Shown here: piece after piece, positions 15,659 to 24,819 of the stretch
How the letters are laid out: every line of letters starts with the position of its first letter
Position numbering within the stretch: position 1 is the first letter of the stretch
Virus record (IMG/VR): IMGVR_UViG_3300049617_000088
Coordinates: 1 to 64,000 of that record
Reading direction: 5' to 3' (one strand)
Length of the DNA stretch: 64,000 nt
Origin: a virus
The notes under the pieces: generated by a model
What the model was told of the DNA's origin: nothing
The model's database searches: none
The model's input: only the letters and a program-made list of their open reading frames with translations
Program-made: the position numbers and the translations under genes

Positions 15659-15849
15659 GTAAAAAATCTAGACAGAAAGCTTTAGAAAAGCTTGCAGAGT
15701 CCAATGAAATAACTAAAATAGCACAAGAATTATCTGAAGCTACCCCTAACACCGAGAGCGGTGCGGATGATTTTGGTGATAAATTATTTGATGTATTACT
15801 TAAAAGATTACAAGATAAAAGATTAAAAGAAATCAAATCAGAAAACTGA
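15655..15849 (+). CDS. Hypothetical protein, 64 aa
   Basis: The ATG overlaps the coiled-coil gene's stop. A small lysine-rich helical protein. Its end overlaps the convergent methyltransferase by 12 nt. Confidence 0.6.
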   Translation: MSKKSRQKALEKLAESNEITKIAQELSEATPNTESGADDFGDKLFDVLLKRLQDKRLKEIKSEN

Positions 15850-16572
15850 AGATTCAACTCTCTCTCTTGCTTTTTGGCAATAATCTTCTGAAATATCTAT
15901 TCCAATATAAGTTTTTCCTAATTTTTTACAAGCTAGCGCTGTCGTTCCTGAACCAATAAATGGATCCAATATAATAGATCCTTTTGTTGCCTCTACACAG
16001 CGAGAAGCTAATTCCAAAGGAAATGCAGCGGGATGCCAGCTCTTTCTCTCCTGAGTGATCTCCCATACGTCCCCATATCTATTGACCTTAGGAGCTAATT
16101 CAAAATTGGGCTTGGCTATCAAATAAATAACTTCGTAGGTCGGAAGGAAATATCCTTCATTGAAATTGATTCCGCCAGCTTTTTTCCAAATAATTATCTG
16201 TCTAATCGGTAAGCCTGCGACAATTTCGGGTCTCTGTTGGAATAATCCGTGTTGAACTCTCCACTTGTGATTATAAAAGATAGCGCCATCATCCTTAATG
16301 ATGCGAAAAGACTCAGCTAATACTGCCTTTTGCCAAGCAATATATTTGTCTTCTGGCATGTAATCGTCGTGAGTATCATACCCCTGAGACTGGAGTTTAG
16401 ATTTATTCCATTTACCTTTCCAGTTTTGAGTATTACCAAAAGTCTTTCTAATAGAAAGATTATATGGAGGACTGGTTACAACTAAATCAAGAGACTGATC
16501 TGGAATTTCTTTCATTACTTCCAAACAGTCCCCACATATAATCTTGTTCTCAAAGTCCTGAGGGTAAATCAT
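15838..16572 (-). CDS. DNA methyltransferase (N4-cytosine or N6-adenine)
   Basis: Catalytic motif TSPPYN lies near residue 35 and the AdoMet motif DPFIGSGTT near residue 210, the order of the beta class. SPPY methylases modify either N4-C or N6-A, and the target cannot be read from sequence. The 244 residues are a full enzyme without a restriction partner nearby, so protection of phage DNA is the simplest role. Confidence 0.92.
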   Translation of the reverse strand: MIYPQDFENKIICGDCLEVMKEIPDQSLDLVVTSPPYNLSIRKTFGNTQNWKGKWNKSKLQSQGYDTHDDYMPEDKYIAWQKAVLAESFRIIKDDGAIFYNHKWRVQHGLFQQRPEIVAGLPIRQIIIWKKAGGINFNEGYFLPTYEVIYLIAKPNFELAPKVNRYGDVWEITQERKSWHPAAFPLELASRCVEATKGSIILDPFIGSGTTALACKKLGKTYIGIDISEDYCQKARERVESSVF

Positions 16573-17159
16573 AATACCTTTAATGATTCTGTCAATTGAC
16601 TGATTGCTCTATCAATTGACTTAACGATGAAGATTGTATTCTGAGCCCCTAAAGTCTTAACGAAATCAGATGACTCACCAGGAATCTGATAGTTACATTC
16701 TAACCATCTAGACCTGTTCAACAAACTAGCCGAAGACAACCAGAAACAATAATCTCTCATTACTGAGACCCCAATGTTTTCGTAGTCTTTATACTCAGCA
16801 TTATTGTTAGTTCGATTAAGAAAAATAATAACATCTTTATTATAATCAAACAATTGCGCGAAATCGCGGGGAGAAGTCAAGCCATCGATAACAAACCTGT
16901 TGGGCTTACTAATATCATAAGCCCCCATGGCTTCACAAACGTTATCAGCAATCATCTTGGGATGAAACTTTAAACGAAGAGTAAACCAAGTATGATAATC
17001 ATCATGATATTGTTGTGGATGTTCGCCCGGTCTTTGCTCTCTGAAGGTAGATTTTACCCAAGAAGAGGCGTCAATGTATTGGTAGTTCTCCATTTGACAT
17101 AGGGCTTTAGCCACTGTAGTTCTTCCCGAACCAGGCATTCCTACCACGAAAATCTTCAT
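16569..17159 (-). CDS. P-loop kinase-like protein
   Basis: The Walker A motif GMPGSGRTT lies right at the N-terminus (start chosen at 17159), followed by DGLTSPRDF and IIFLNRT, as in nucleotide kinases of the AAA_33/dNMP-kinase type. Substrate unknown. It overlaps the methyltransferase start by 4 nt. Confidence 0.7.
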   Translation of the reverse strand: MKIFVVGMPGSGRTTVAKALCQMENYQYIDASSWVKSTFREQRPGEHPQQYHDDYHTWFTLRLKFHPKMIADNVCEAMGAYDISKPNRFVIDGLTSPRDFAQLFDYNKDVIIFLNRTNNNAEYKDYENIGVSVMRDYCFWLSSASLLNRSRWLECNYQIPGESSDFVKTLGAQNTIFIVKSIDRAISQLTESLKVL

Positions 17160-17217
17160 AGCAATCACTTAACCTTATTGATACCTATAACATCCTTACA
17201 TATTAAGACATTTTATA

Positions 17218-17826
17218 ATGAAGTTCTTTTGGAGCATCGTATCACAATTATATTGCGATCTCGTCGTCGGGGGAATTTTAAAGAAAACCCCACCTCCTCT
17301 TTGGTTATTTAACCAACCCAAACAAACAATTCCCCATAAATACACCAGCGAAATCATTGCAGACATCAACTTCACTTCACAAGAAAGATGGTTGATTGAA
17401 GAGGCTACTCGCAATTTAGAATGGTTTTGTAATGGGTTCATTCAATTTAAAGTGAAATTTGAATTGAATCCCGATCATATCAATGGACACGAATATTGCA
17501 TACTCAAAAGAGCTGAACCAGCCCTAAAAGAAATTGTTGAATCAGATGCTAGAATTAAAAACACAACCCTAGGTCTGTGTAATTATTTACCAAACGATAC
17601 CATTGTATTGTATTTAGTGCCGGAAAGATTAAAGAATCCTTTTTCTTTTCGCACTACCACCATACATGAAATAGGACATGCACTTGGTATGAAACACATC
17701 GGTAAACCAAGTGTTATGCACCAATACAATCACAACGATGTGCTTTATCCTACATACAAAGATGCCATTGAGCTTGGTAAATTGTATGGTATTGATCCTA
17801 AAAATTTAAGATATTTCAAACTTTAA
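17218..17826 (+). CDS. Metzincin-type zinc metalloprotease
   Basis: The zinc motif HEIGHALGMKH (HExxHxxGxxH) is followed 10-15 residues on by the Met-turn PSVMHQY, the combination that defines metzincins such as matrixins. 202 residues, with a weakly hydrophobic N-terminus but no clear signal peptide. It stands alone on the plus strand and converges on the AlkB-like gene. It may cut a host or virion protein. Confidence 0.85.
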   Translation: MKFFWSIVSQLYCDLVVGGILKKTPPPLWLFNQPKQTIPHKYTSEIIADINFTSQERWLIEEATRNLEWFCNGFIQFKVKFELNPDHINGHEYCILKRAEPALKEIVESDARIKNTTLGLCNYLPNDTIVLYLVPERLKNPFSFRTTTIHEIGHALGMKHIGKPSVMHQYNHNDVLYPTYKDAIELGKLYGIDPKNLRYFKL

Positions 17827-18451
17827 AGTCTCTGAATGTTAGATTTATTCTTGGACTAACTGGTAACGAAACTTTCGGTATTTCATGTTTCCAATAGTGT
17901 TGAGTAGTACCACTCATCACCAATAAAGAACCATGATTCAATTCATAATGAAAAGAGTTACCTTCTGCTATGGAAATATTTTCAGGAACATTCCATCCAA
18001 AATCTTTACGATAGTTTGTGATTATAAACTTACGAGTAGCTCCCAGAGAAACAGATGCAATGTTAGCATTACTTCCCAATTCAGATTCATCATCTGCGTG
18101 CAATCCAACAGAATCCCTGCCGTTTCTGTAATGATTAAGTAATACGCTATTATATTTGCAACCAGTGATATATTCGATTTTATCTCTTAAAAGAAGTAGA
18201 TCGGGTAACCATGGTTGAACTGCTTGAGTTACACCAGAATAGGAGTAAGCCATCTTGGGATCGTCAGCATACCAAGCCGTCTGACGAGGTTGAGGTAACT
18301 TCTCTCCAGTTCTAAAATTAGTGTAATACTTTTGTTCCCAAAGTACATTCTTATCAAGATAAGTCAATAAACCATCTGATTCTACAGGTCTTAGGAAGTC
18401 CGAATCAAAATCTAAAATTCCGCCATAATTAATGTAACAGCGTACCATCAT
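17816..18451 (-). CDS. AlkB-like 2OG-Fe(II) dioxygenase
   Basis: Repairs alkylated bases in DNA or RNA by oxidative demethylation, using 2-oxoglutarate and iron. Visible are the HxD pair (GLHADDES), the distal histidine (HYWKHEIPK) and RINLTFR, which binds 2-oxoglutarate. 211 residues match the ALKBH2/3-like length. Confidence 0.92.
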   Translation of the reverse strand: MMVRCYINYGGILDFDSDFLRPVESDGLLTYLDKNVLWEQKYYTNFRTGEKLPQPRQTAWYADDPKMAYSYSGVTQAVQPWLPDLLLLRDKIEYITGCKYNSVLLNHYRNGRDSVGLHADDESELGSNANIASVSLGATRKFIITNYRKDFGWNVPENISIAEGNSFHYELNHGSLLVMSGTTQHYWKHEIPKVSLPVSPRINLTFRDFKV

Positions 18452-18819
18452 AGTCTTATTGTCTCTATCTTACTTAAAGCTTCTTGAACTTGCTCTTCAG
18501 TCGCCGGGGCACGATGTTTTGACACTGCAAACTGAATTAATTCGTAACGAATACTCTTTTCGCATTCTAGTTTCGCTGCCTCAATTGAAGGATAAAAGGC
18601 ATGAGAATACCAAACATCAAGAGTCAAAACAGTAGTAGGCTTGCCATCTACTACCTGTTCTTTTCGAGGATGAAAAGTCTCAGGAGATAGGATGCGAGCC
18701 CTATATTCGCCAGCAGGAATCCATAAAACTGACGGATCTTCCACGCCTTGAATAACTTCGCATTCGACTTCTACAATGGAACTTTTTCCTTTTTTGGATT
18801 GAACGACAAACTTTCTCAC
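18448..18819 (-). CDS. Hypothetical protein, 123 aa
   Basis: A mostly beta N-terminus with a helical end. Overlaps neighbours on both sides by 4 nt. No family recognised. Confidence 0.6.
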   Translation of the reverse strand: MRKFVVQSKKGKSSIVEVECEVIQGVEDPSVLWIPAGEYRARILSPETFHPRKEQVVDGKPTTVLTLDVWYSHAFYPSIEAAKLECEKSIRYELIQFAVSKHRAPATEEQVQEALSKIETIRL

Positions 18820-19253
18820 GACTTATTAGCTCGTTTCTTTTCTAATTCTTTAATTCGTTTCTTACAATTCTTCAGCTCTTGCTCTTCTGCCCAAACATTA
18901 TAAAACTTCATTTGTTCTAAATATTCAACACGATCTTCTTTATACTTCTTCATTTGTTTGGCGTAATCTTTCATTTGTTTGCGCCAAGCAATCATCTGTG
19001 ATTTATAATTTGTCGTCTTCTCCATGGTAATATAATATATTTCAGTATAATCATCGGATGAATATTCATCATGATAACATGTTGTATAACTGAAACGGAG
19101 ATCGGAAACATTCACATTAGTGGGAAGTTTGGCTACAAAAGTAGTCCAATCCATATCTTCTTGATGTGATATGATAACAGGATTCTGTTTTTCAAAAAAT
19201 TCTTTGGGTTCGACTGGAGCGTAAGGTGGTCTAGGTTCTATAGGATATTTCAT
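18816..19253 (-). CDS. Hypothetical protein with coiled coil, 145 aa
   Basis: The start at 19253 is preferred because it overlaps a small upstream frame as TGATG. Proline-rich N-terminus (EPRPPYAPVEP), beta middle, then a long charged coiled coil to the C-terminus. Function unknown. Confidence 0.6.
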   Translation of the reverse strand: MKYPIEPRPPYAPVEPKEFFEKQNPVIISHQEDMDWTTFVAKLPTNVNVSDLRFSYTTCYHDEYSSDDYTEIYYITMEKTTNYKSQMIAWRKQMKDYAKQMKKYKEDRVEYLEQMKFYNVWAEEQELKNCKKRIKELEKKRANKS

Positions 19254-19348
19254 CACCAGTCTCCATAAATATAATGAGCATAGGAAGCGTAGACAATCCC
19301 ATAATATCCACATCCTTTAGGGCAATTACCATCCAAACGTGGCCACAT
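19253..19348 (-). CDS. Possible 31-aa peptide
   Basis: A short frame (MWPRLDGNCPKGCGYYG) whose stop overlaps the next ATG as TGATG. The two cysteines and aromatic-rich end resemble a coding sequence. The frame is open upstream without a start codon, so it may be the tail of a decayed gene. Confidence 0.35.
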   Translation of the reverse strand: MWPRLDGNCPKGCGYYGIVYASYAHYIYGDW

Positions 19349-19428
19349 TTTTCTTATCTTATTATGACCAGACGAGCCTATGATAAAAGCTACGACTGGA
19401 TCAAGTGTCTTGTCAAGTGGCGCTTCCT

Positions 19429-19731
19429 CTAACAGTTCTTGGCGGCGGCTTCATCGAAAAAGACGCCATGATCACAGGTAGCTTGTAAGGGATTCTCTTC
19501 TCGCCACTTCTTATCACGAGCTTCATCTTCTTCTCGCCACTTCTTTGTAATCTCCTGTATGGTCTTGATAAAAGAATCCTTGTCGACAATGTCAGTCACT
19601 GGCTCAATCAATTGTATTTCATCAGAGATGCCAAATTTCTTCTTGAAATCTTCAAATTTCTTTGGATCACTCATGATTTCTTGAGCTTCTTTGGCTGCCT
19701 TAGTCAAGGCATCATCATCTTCTTTTTTCAT
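19429..19731 (-). CDS. Hypothetical charged protein, 100 aa
   Basis: AAGGAGTTCCG directly precedes the chosen ATG at 19731. An internal direct repeat (KKWREEDEARD then KKWREEN) gives a helical, charged C-terminus. Ends with TAG. Confidence 0.65.
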   Translation of the reverse strand: MKKEDDDALTKAAKEAQEIMSDPKKFEDFKKKFGISDEIQLIEPVTDIVDKDSFIKTIQEITKKWREEDEARDKKWREENPLQATCDHGVFFDEAAAKNC

Positions 19732-19741
19732 CGGAACTCCT

Positions 19742-20677
19742 TCAATACTTGATGCAATCGAAGGTGGCACTATATTTTTGCCATGATTGATCATTAGTAA
19801 TTGATTCGAACTTTAAACTCTGAAAAGCCTGTTTGAGGAGAGGAAAACTACGCTGACCCTCCTTCAAAACGATCTCACTCTCTGGTACCGATCTAAATTC
19901 AATTAGCTGGCGATTGACAGAAAAGTTGGCTCGATTCTCTTCCACTTCCAAAAACTTTTTAAAAAGTTCTGGATTAGTTACCGTATCAACAGCCTTCTTT
20001 GGCTTCAATAAAGCCGGAATATTGTCCGATTTATCACCATTTAAAGACTTCCAAGCTACATAAGGATAGGATGGAGCTTCCATAAAATTTTTCTTAATTG
20101 GATTGTAAATTCCAATCTTAGAATAATTTCGTTGCAACAATTGAATATAATCTGAATCGTTACTAAGGACTGTTAAATCTTCTTCTTTCATGTTTTCACA
20201 CAGAGTGGCGACTACATCATCGGCTTCATAACTAGCAGCGCGACAGATAGTGATTGGTAAGTACCGAAGTAGATCGACAATCAAATCTTTAGCTTTAAGA
20301 AAAGTATCTTGGGTTTCTTTCTTGGAAGCTTGCTTGATGATACGGTTGGCTTTATAGTCAGCAAAGAGGTCATATCTGAATTGTGGATGACCTTCTAGGA
20401 CAAAAAAGCATTTATCTGGAGTAAACAACTCGATCAAGGGTCGAAGGTTGCGGAAGAAATTAAAGGTGGTTACAACCTCTTCAGGTTGATCCTTTTCACA
20501 TTTAGCTGCAATCCACTTACCACCACATTGACAGTGTGGATCTTGGGGATGTTTGTCATCCCAGCCAGAAGTTTGGCAATTATGACACTCTAAATGAGAT
20601 ACTTTAGTCTTCGGACCAAATCCAATATTAGCTCGCCACATTGCATTATGAGCATCAATTAATAATACTTTATCCAT
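19742..20677 (-). CDS. 5'-3' exonuclease (FEN/T5 D15-like)
   Basis: A DNA flap/exonuclease of the family that includes the Pol I 5' domain. The metal sites are visible: LLIDAHNAMWR, YEADDVVA, LSNDSDYIQL and GDKSDNIP. A zinc-ribbon-like insertion (CHNCQ, HCQCGG) sits after the first motif, which is unusual. 311 residues. A role in primer removal or host DNA breakdown follows from the family. Confidence 0.9.
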   Translation of the reverse strand: MDKVLLIDAHNAMWRANIGFGPKTKVSHLECHNCQTSGWDDKHPQDPHCQCGGKWIAAKCEKDQPEEVVTTFNFFRNLRPLIELFTPDKCFFVLEGHPQFRYDLFADYKANRIIKQASKKETQDTFLKAKDLIVDLLRYLPITICRAASYEADDVVATLCENMKEEDLTVLSNDSDYIQLLQRNYSKIGIYNPIKKNFMEAPSYPYVAWKSLNGDKSDNIPALLKPKKAVDTVTNPELFKKFLEVEENRANFSVNRQLIEFRSVPESEIVLKEGQRSFPLLKQAFQSLKFESITNDQSWQKYSATFDCIKY

Positions 20678-21020
20678 TAGCTTTTTGTATTTTCTTTCTA
20701 TATATTTTACGCCAAACAGGATAAGCTAAGAAAAGAAAAACGCCAACTAGAGCAGAGTAAGAATGATTAAGAAAGAAATAAAGAAACCAAAAGAATTCTT
20801 TTCCAACGAAATAATACCATAACTTTTTATAGTAATCTACAACTGGAACCGCTCTTAGTTCTTCTTGTTCTGCTAGCCTATCAGCGATAGAAACGTGACC
20901 AAAAGTCAATAAAACGGCTATTGCAGCCAACATTTCGATAGTAAATAATCTATGAGTAAAATAATTGACAGCTAGCAATACCAACGCAACAAATGTTGTT
21001 TCATAGTGAAATGTCTTCAT
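20670..21020 (-). CDS. Membrane protein, 116 aa
   Basis: Three to four hydrophobic segments (TTFVALVLLAVNYF, EMLAAIAVLLTFG, FFWFLYFFLN, SALVGVFLFLAYPVW) with a basic C-terminus. No transporter motif. Function unknown. Confidence 0.65.
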   Translation of the reverse strand: MKTFHYETTFVALVLLAVNYFTHRLFTIEMLAAIAVLLTFGHVSIADRLAEQEELRAVPVVDYYKKLWYYFVGKEFFWFLYFFLNHSYSALVGVFLFLAYPVWRKIYRKKIQKANG

Positions 21021-21232
21021 TAACTTTGGACAAGCTCTGGGTGAGTAATGTGATGAGTAAGCCTCTCAAACTCAGTAAAGATAGCTAAAGTAATCAGATA
21101 CATCCCTTTGCGTTCTTCTTGAGCAGCATTACGAGTTAAAGAAGCTAACATAGTCTGTCGCATTTGTAGCAACTTTTCCCTGTTAGCTTCAGTAATATCA
21201 TCTATATGTAGAAAACTATCGTCATTATCCAT
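21020..21232 (-). CDS. Hypothetical protein, 70 aa
   Basis: A helical soluble small protein that overlaps the membrane-protein gene start by one base. No family recognised. Confidence 0.5.
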   Translation of the reverse strand: MDNDDSFLHIDDITEANREKLLQMRQTMLASLTRNAAQEERKGMYLITLAIFTEFERLTHHITHPELVQS

Positions 21233-21233
21233 A

Positions 21234-21794
21234 TTAATTTATCTTTAAAGTATTAGCAATACCAAAACACAAATCATGTTGAGTACCATCATCTTGCCCA
21301 CCACAGGTCAAGCCATAGCCATAACCATTGACTAGTGTAGCAAAGATATAAACTCGTACAGCATTCTTAGAAGATTCAATTGCGACGAACTTTTGACCAT
21401 TCAAAGTAATTTGACTGGCTGAAACGATAGTGGCGCCGGCTGCCTTCATTCCCCTTAGTGCAAGCAAAGCATATTGTGGAAAGGTACCAACGAACTCATC
21501 TTTGGTAAAAAGGATAAGGTTCTTTTTATCAGGATTAAGTAGAGAAACATTCACTGTGGCTGCCCCTTCGCCAATAGTAACTGGCTGCCAACCAGCATCT
21601 GGTAACACGAAAGAATAATTCTCTTTCGCAATTGTTACACTAGTTGATACGGGTGGAGGTGGAACAGGTGGAGTAACTGGAGGAGCCGGTTCAACAGTAG
21701 GAGTTGTCGGTTCTACTTGATCTTTCTTGGCACAAGAAGAGCAAGAGATGATTCCGATAGCGAGCAATGCAAGAGTGAAATAGATTTTTTTCAT
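21234..21794 (-). CDS. Lipoprotein with Pro-rich linker
   Basis: The start at 21794 gives a signal peptide (MKKIYFTLALLAIGIISC) with cysteines at the lipobox. A Pro/Thr-rich linker follows, then a globular domain (residues 60-185) with a CGGQDDG segment and a conserved-looking FVLPDAGWQPV. It is expected in the host envelope. Confidence 0.7.
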   Translation of the reverse strand: MKKIYFTLALLAIGIISCSSCAKKDQVEPTTPTVEPAPPVTPPVPPPPVSTSVTIAKENYSFVLPDAGWQPVTIGEGAATVNVSLLNPDKKNLILFTKDEFVGTFPQYALLALRGMKAAGATIVSASQITLNGQKFVAIESSKNAVRVYIFATLVNGYGYGLTCGGQDDGTQHDLCFGIANTLKIN

Positions 21795-22153
21795 TATATA
21801 CCTTCCAAAATTATAAGACCAAGATACTACCGGGTTTATATACCCGCAACTTGCCCGAATTAGCAAACTTCGTAGTTCAATTTATAACCTTGAGATGTCT
21901 TCAAAAGATCCTCGACTACCTAGAAAGCTTTTGCTAAAGCAAGAAATCCAGCCACAATCTAATAAATTAGGGCGGATGGTAAGTCTCCAAGTTACAAACT
22001 CTAATGTACCCAAGTATCAGGGGCAAACGAAGTATCTCTCGACAAACGAATGGGGATATATAGGGGAAGTATATATTATAGGGAGTTGTATAATTAGAAA
22101 TAATAAGGCTAGCAGCCTTACAATTTGAGCAGAAGTTATCTGCCCTTTCGATA
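21795..22153 (-). other. Intergenic region with repeated structured element, copy A
   Basis: No gene is supported. Positions 22034-22071 match 49145-49182 at 36 of 38 bases, in the same orientation. A second shared block (GGTAAGTCTCC near 21978) lies about 45 bases before it. Both copies are just upstream of a minus-strand gene. Unknown RNA or DNA element. Confidence 0.5.
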
Positions 22154-22558
22154 TTAAATTGTCTGTGAAACAGTGGTTACTGCGGTAAGTGTAGCAGCTT
22201 TTGCTGCGACAGCCGCTTGTTCCTTGGCTTCCAAAGCATCTTGCATTTGTTTCTTCGCAAGATCTTTTGCAAGTTTTGCTGCTTCTTTCTTTTGCTTCTC
22301 GGAAGCTCTCATGATTCCGCCGTGAGCACCACGGGTAACATGCCAGTCAGGATGGCGACGAACATACCATCTAACTAATACATCGGCTTCACGAAGTTGC
22401 TTCTCGCCCCAATTTAATTTGAGTGCCAACATTTCTAACAGTTTTGGAAATTGAAGATTACCTTCGCCAGTCCATTCACTAAGAGCTTCATTAGTGGCTC
22501 GAAAAATTGGTCTCAAATCATCACATGCTGATTCAATTACTGTATCATTGCTCATCAT
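22154..22558 (-). CDS. Winged-helix-like small protein with GAHGGI motif
   Basis: Residues 60-90 contain WHVTRGAHGGIMRASE, similar to VDVRKGAHGGIFKVAP in the gene at 54912-55217 and to LDIGKGKGGGVLRLA at 54395-54793. The motif looks like the wing of a winged helix. The C-terminus is an Ala/Lys-rich helix. DNA binding is inferred only. Confidence 0.6.
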   Translation of the reverse strand: MMSNDTVIESACDDLRPIFRATNEALSEWTGEGNLQFPKLLEMLALKLNWGEKQLREADVLVRWYVRRHPDWHVTRGAHGGIMRASEKQKKEAAKLAKDLAKKQMQDALEAKEQAAVAAKAATLTAVTTVSQTI

Positions 22559-22802
22559 CTACCGTCCCTTGCTTTGTAATATAGTTCCTTATTTTATGGT
22601 TGAACACTAGATAAAAATGGACACCAATGGCAACTAGGACCGCCACGAACAACGCTACATATCTGTTAGTTCCATTTGTCAGTAGTTGCATTAAGACTAC
22701 TGCGGAAGAAGTAAAACAAATAAAAACGTTGGTAAATGTTACCAGTAGAAGTACTGGCACAACTGCCAATAATCTAGATAACGAAGTCAGACGCGGGAAC
22801 AT
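22545..22802 (-). CDS. Two-pass membrane protein, 85 aa
   Basis: Two hydrophobic segments (LLAVVPVLLLVTFTNVFI, ALFVAVLVAIGVHFYLVF) and a short polar tail. Unknown function. Overlaps the next gene by 14 nt. Confidence 0.6.
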   Translation of the reverse strand: MFPRLTSLSRLLAVVPVLLLVTFTNVFICFTSSAVVLMQLLTNGTNRYVALFVAVLVAIGVHFYLVFNHKIRNYITKQGTVDDEQ

Positions 22803-23104
22803 TAGACTTTGCGAGCAAAACGTCCGCGAGTGTCACGAACATTGTGCCAACGTGTGGAAGTATTGCTTGGGTTACTAACTGCGGTACCAGTCACAGTCTT
22901 GCTGCTTCCGACTTGGTTGAGAGCAAAATACTCACCCAAAGTAAAAACAAAGGTAAGCGAATTTCTTACTAATTCATTCGAGGCAGCTAAAAGAGCGTCC
23001 CTATCAGAAGGATTCGAAAGTTTGTTTTGAACTTCCTCTGCCAGCGATTCGATCTTCTCGGCAAGCTGTTTGACATCACTACTGGTCGTTGTTGTATTTG
23101 ACAT
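22802..23104 (-). CDS. Hypothetical protein, 100 aa
   Basis: Helical N-terminus and a C-terminal basic motif (HNVRDTRGRFARK). This RDxxGRFAR-type tail is common at ends of small phage proteins, but its function is not known to me. Confidence 0.6.
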   Translation of the reverse strand: MSNTTTTSSDVKQLAEKIESLAEEVQNKLSNPSDRDALLAASNELVRNSLTFVFTLGEYFALNQVGSSKTVTGTAVSNPSNTSTRWHNVRDTRGRFARKV

Positions 23105-23191
23105 TGAATAATCTCCTATATTTTTCCTAATCAGGAATTGAAAGTAATATAATCACGAAACTTTACGGGCGCAAGCTGCACCGTAATTTTA

Positions 23192-23515
23192 TTAATTGTT
23201 GCCACCAAAACCGCTGCCACCTCCACCCTTAATGAGAGATAGCAAGTCTTTCATGGAATCATTCTTAGGTGGGGCGCCAACACTAGCGCCAACAAACGAA
23301 CCGATATCCATAATCAACATAGCAGCTTCCTGCATCACTCCAGTAGCTAATCCTGTTGCTTTCGACATTTCCACAATGAAATCGTTTACATTTGCGGAAT
23401 TAGAAGGACTACCACTTTTCTTAATACTATCTGCCGTATTAAGTGAATTCTCTAACTCACCAACTAACTTCTTCAACAAGGTTAAATCTACTTTATCCGT
23501 CATCATTTTAGACAT
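23192..23515 (-). CDS. Hypothetical protein with Gly-rich tail, 107 aa
   Basis: Helical body, and the last residues are GGGGSGFGGNN. It overlaps the kinase gene by 8 nt. Function unknown. Confidence 0.6.
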   Translation of the reverse strand: MSKMMTDKVDLTLLKKLVGELENSLNTADSIKKSGSPSNSANVNDFIVEMSKATGLATGVMQEAAMLIMDIGSFVGASVGAPPKNDSMKDLLSLIKGGGGSGFGGNN

Positions 23516-24116
23516 TATTATTCTCCATTAGATTACAGCGATCAAAATCAATCAGTTTGAAATTACCCAATGCATCCTTCATGATATTTCTTACGTGAAT
23601 ATCATTGTGTTGCACCATGGTTTTTCGAAAATTGTTACAAAAGAATGTAACCTTTTTTTCGTCGAAGTCAAGCCCGCGGCTCAGCCCCTTCAACATTTCT
23701 TTTATTTTTTTTGACGAGTAATCTTTAATAATATTTTTATCTTCGTGTGATAGAATTGTATGGAATATTTTCTTTTCATCCTCGGATAATTTATTTAATT
23801 TTTCCATTACATAATAATAGAAAATATAAGGCTGAAATCCATTGACTGTTTTGCGAGCACAAGTTCCTAGATATTTATACTCATACACACGAGCATGTGT
23901 GGATGGTTGAAAACTTTGCAAATACAATAAAATCTTTTCAATGTTAGAATAAATATGATGTATATCCAAATCATATTGATAAATAATACTAAATTTAATT
24001 ACTTTATTATCGATGAAATTAAACACCTCTCCATCGGCACCGTCACCAATTTTTTCTCCTATAAAATGTGGAGTTGTTTCTGGACAAAATGTTTGACACA
24101 TATTAAAAACATTCAT
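23508..24116 (-). CDS. Protein kinase-like protein
   Basis: A short kinase fold: glycine loop IGDGADGEVF, lysine in VIKFS, catalytic loop HNDIHVRNIMKD and the metal-binding LIDFDR. The catalytic Asp and Asn are conserved. 202 residues is shorter than usual kinases (about 260), so parts of the C-lobe are reduced. It could phosphorylate host proteins or a small molecule. Confidence 0.8.
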   Translation of the reverse strand: MNVFNMCQTFCPETTPHFIGEKIGDGADGEVFNFIDNKVIKFSIIYQYDLDIHHIYSNIEKILLYLQSFQPSTHARVYEYKYLGTCARKTVNGFQPYIFYYYVMEKLNKLSEDEKKIFHTILSHEDKNIIKDYSSKKIKEMLKGLSRGLDFDEKKVTFFCNNFRKTMVQHNDIHVRNIMKDALGNFKLIDFDRCNLMENNNV

Positions 24117-24125
24117 GATGAATCC

Positions 24126-24158
24126 AAAAAGAAAAGGCTGGATGTAGAATCCAGCCTT
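24126..24158 (-). terminator. Rho-independent terminator
   Basis: On the minus strand AAGGCTGGAT pairs with ATCCAGCCTT across a 5-nt loop and is followed by TTTTCTTTTT. It lies directly after the lysine-rich gene. Confidence 0.75.
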
Positions 24159-24184
24159 CGCTCAAGCTAACAAATTGTTATTTA

Positions 24185-24505
24185 TTAAAACTCACATTCA
24201 TCATCGTCATCGTCATCCACAGGATTCATAGTGACTACGCCATCCTTGAGAATTGGGACGGCTTTAGGTACTTTGACCTCTGCTGGAGCACTATCATCTA
24301 CACTCTTAACAGTTACTCCTGGGTTAGTGCTAACGGCAGGAACAGAAACATCAGCAGGTTTTGCCTTCTTAGATGTGACCTTTTTGACTGCTGGTTTCTT
24401 TGCTGATGCCTTCTTAACGGGCTTCTTAGCTGCTGCTTTTTTCACAAGCTTCTTTGCTGGTTTCTTAACCGCTTTCTTTTTCGCGGTTGTCTTTTTACTT
24501 GCCAT
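24185..24505 (-). CDS. Histone H1-like lysine/alanine-rich protein
   Basis: The first 55 residues are KKxxAKKP-type repeats, as in bacterial histone-like proteins. The end is acidic (DDDDDDECEF). It likely binds DNA or RNA non-specifically. A good terminator follows. Confidence 0.75.
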   Translation of the reverse strand: MASKKTTAKKKAVKKPAKKLVKKAAAKKPVKKASAKKPAVKKVTSKKAKPADVSVPAVSTNPGVTVKSVDDSAPAEVKVPKAVPILKDGVVTMNPVDDDDDDECEF

Positions 24506-24528
24506 AATATTTTCCTCTTTCCAAACGT

Positions 24529-24777
24529 TTAGATTGCAGAAGAAATCAAATGATTATCTATCATAACTTGGCGCAGCTCTTCTCCGGTTAGATCTCTACC
24601 GTTTACCTCTTGCCAAGCAAAAATTGCTGCGGCTACGTTAGGAAGTTCATTGCCTAAATAATGATATCTGCTATTGATTTCAGCTACTGTGTTTCGACCC
24701 AAATCCAACTCTTCCGAGAAAAGATTAATTTCTTGTCCCATGATTTTGAGCGTGACATAATCTCTATACACAATCAT
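24529..24777 (-). CDS. Hypothetical protein, 82 aa
   Basis: Soluble and acidic, with an internal ATG (MGQEINLF) as an alternative start. Unrecognised. Confidence 0.55.
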   Translation of the reverse strand: MIVYRDYVTLKIMGQEINLFSEELDLGRNTVAEINSRYHYLGNELPNVAAAIFAWQEVNGRDLTGEELRQVMIDNHLISSAI

Positions 24778-24819
24778 AATATATCTTTCATTCAGACTTT
24801 GTTTTATTTAATAAATTGG

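Noticed and set aside
24185-24505. Eukaryotic histone H1
   Set aside because: The Lys/Ala repeats are low complexity and common in bacterial and phage histone-like proteins.
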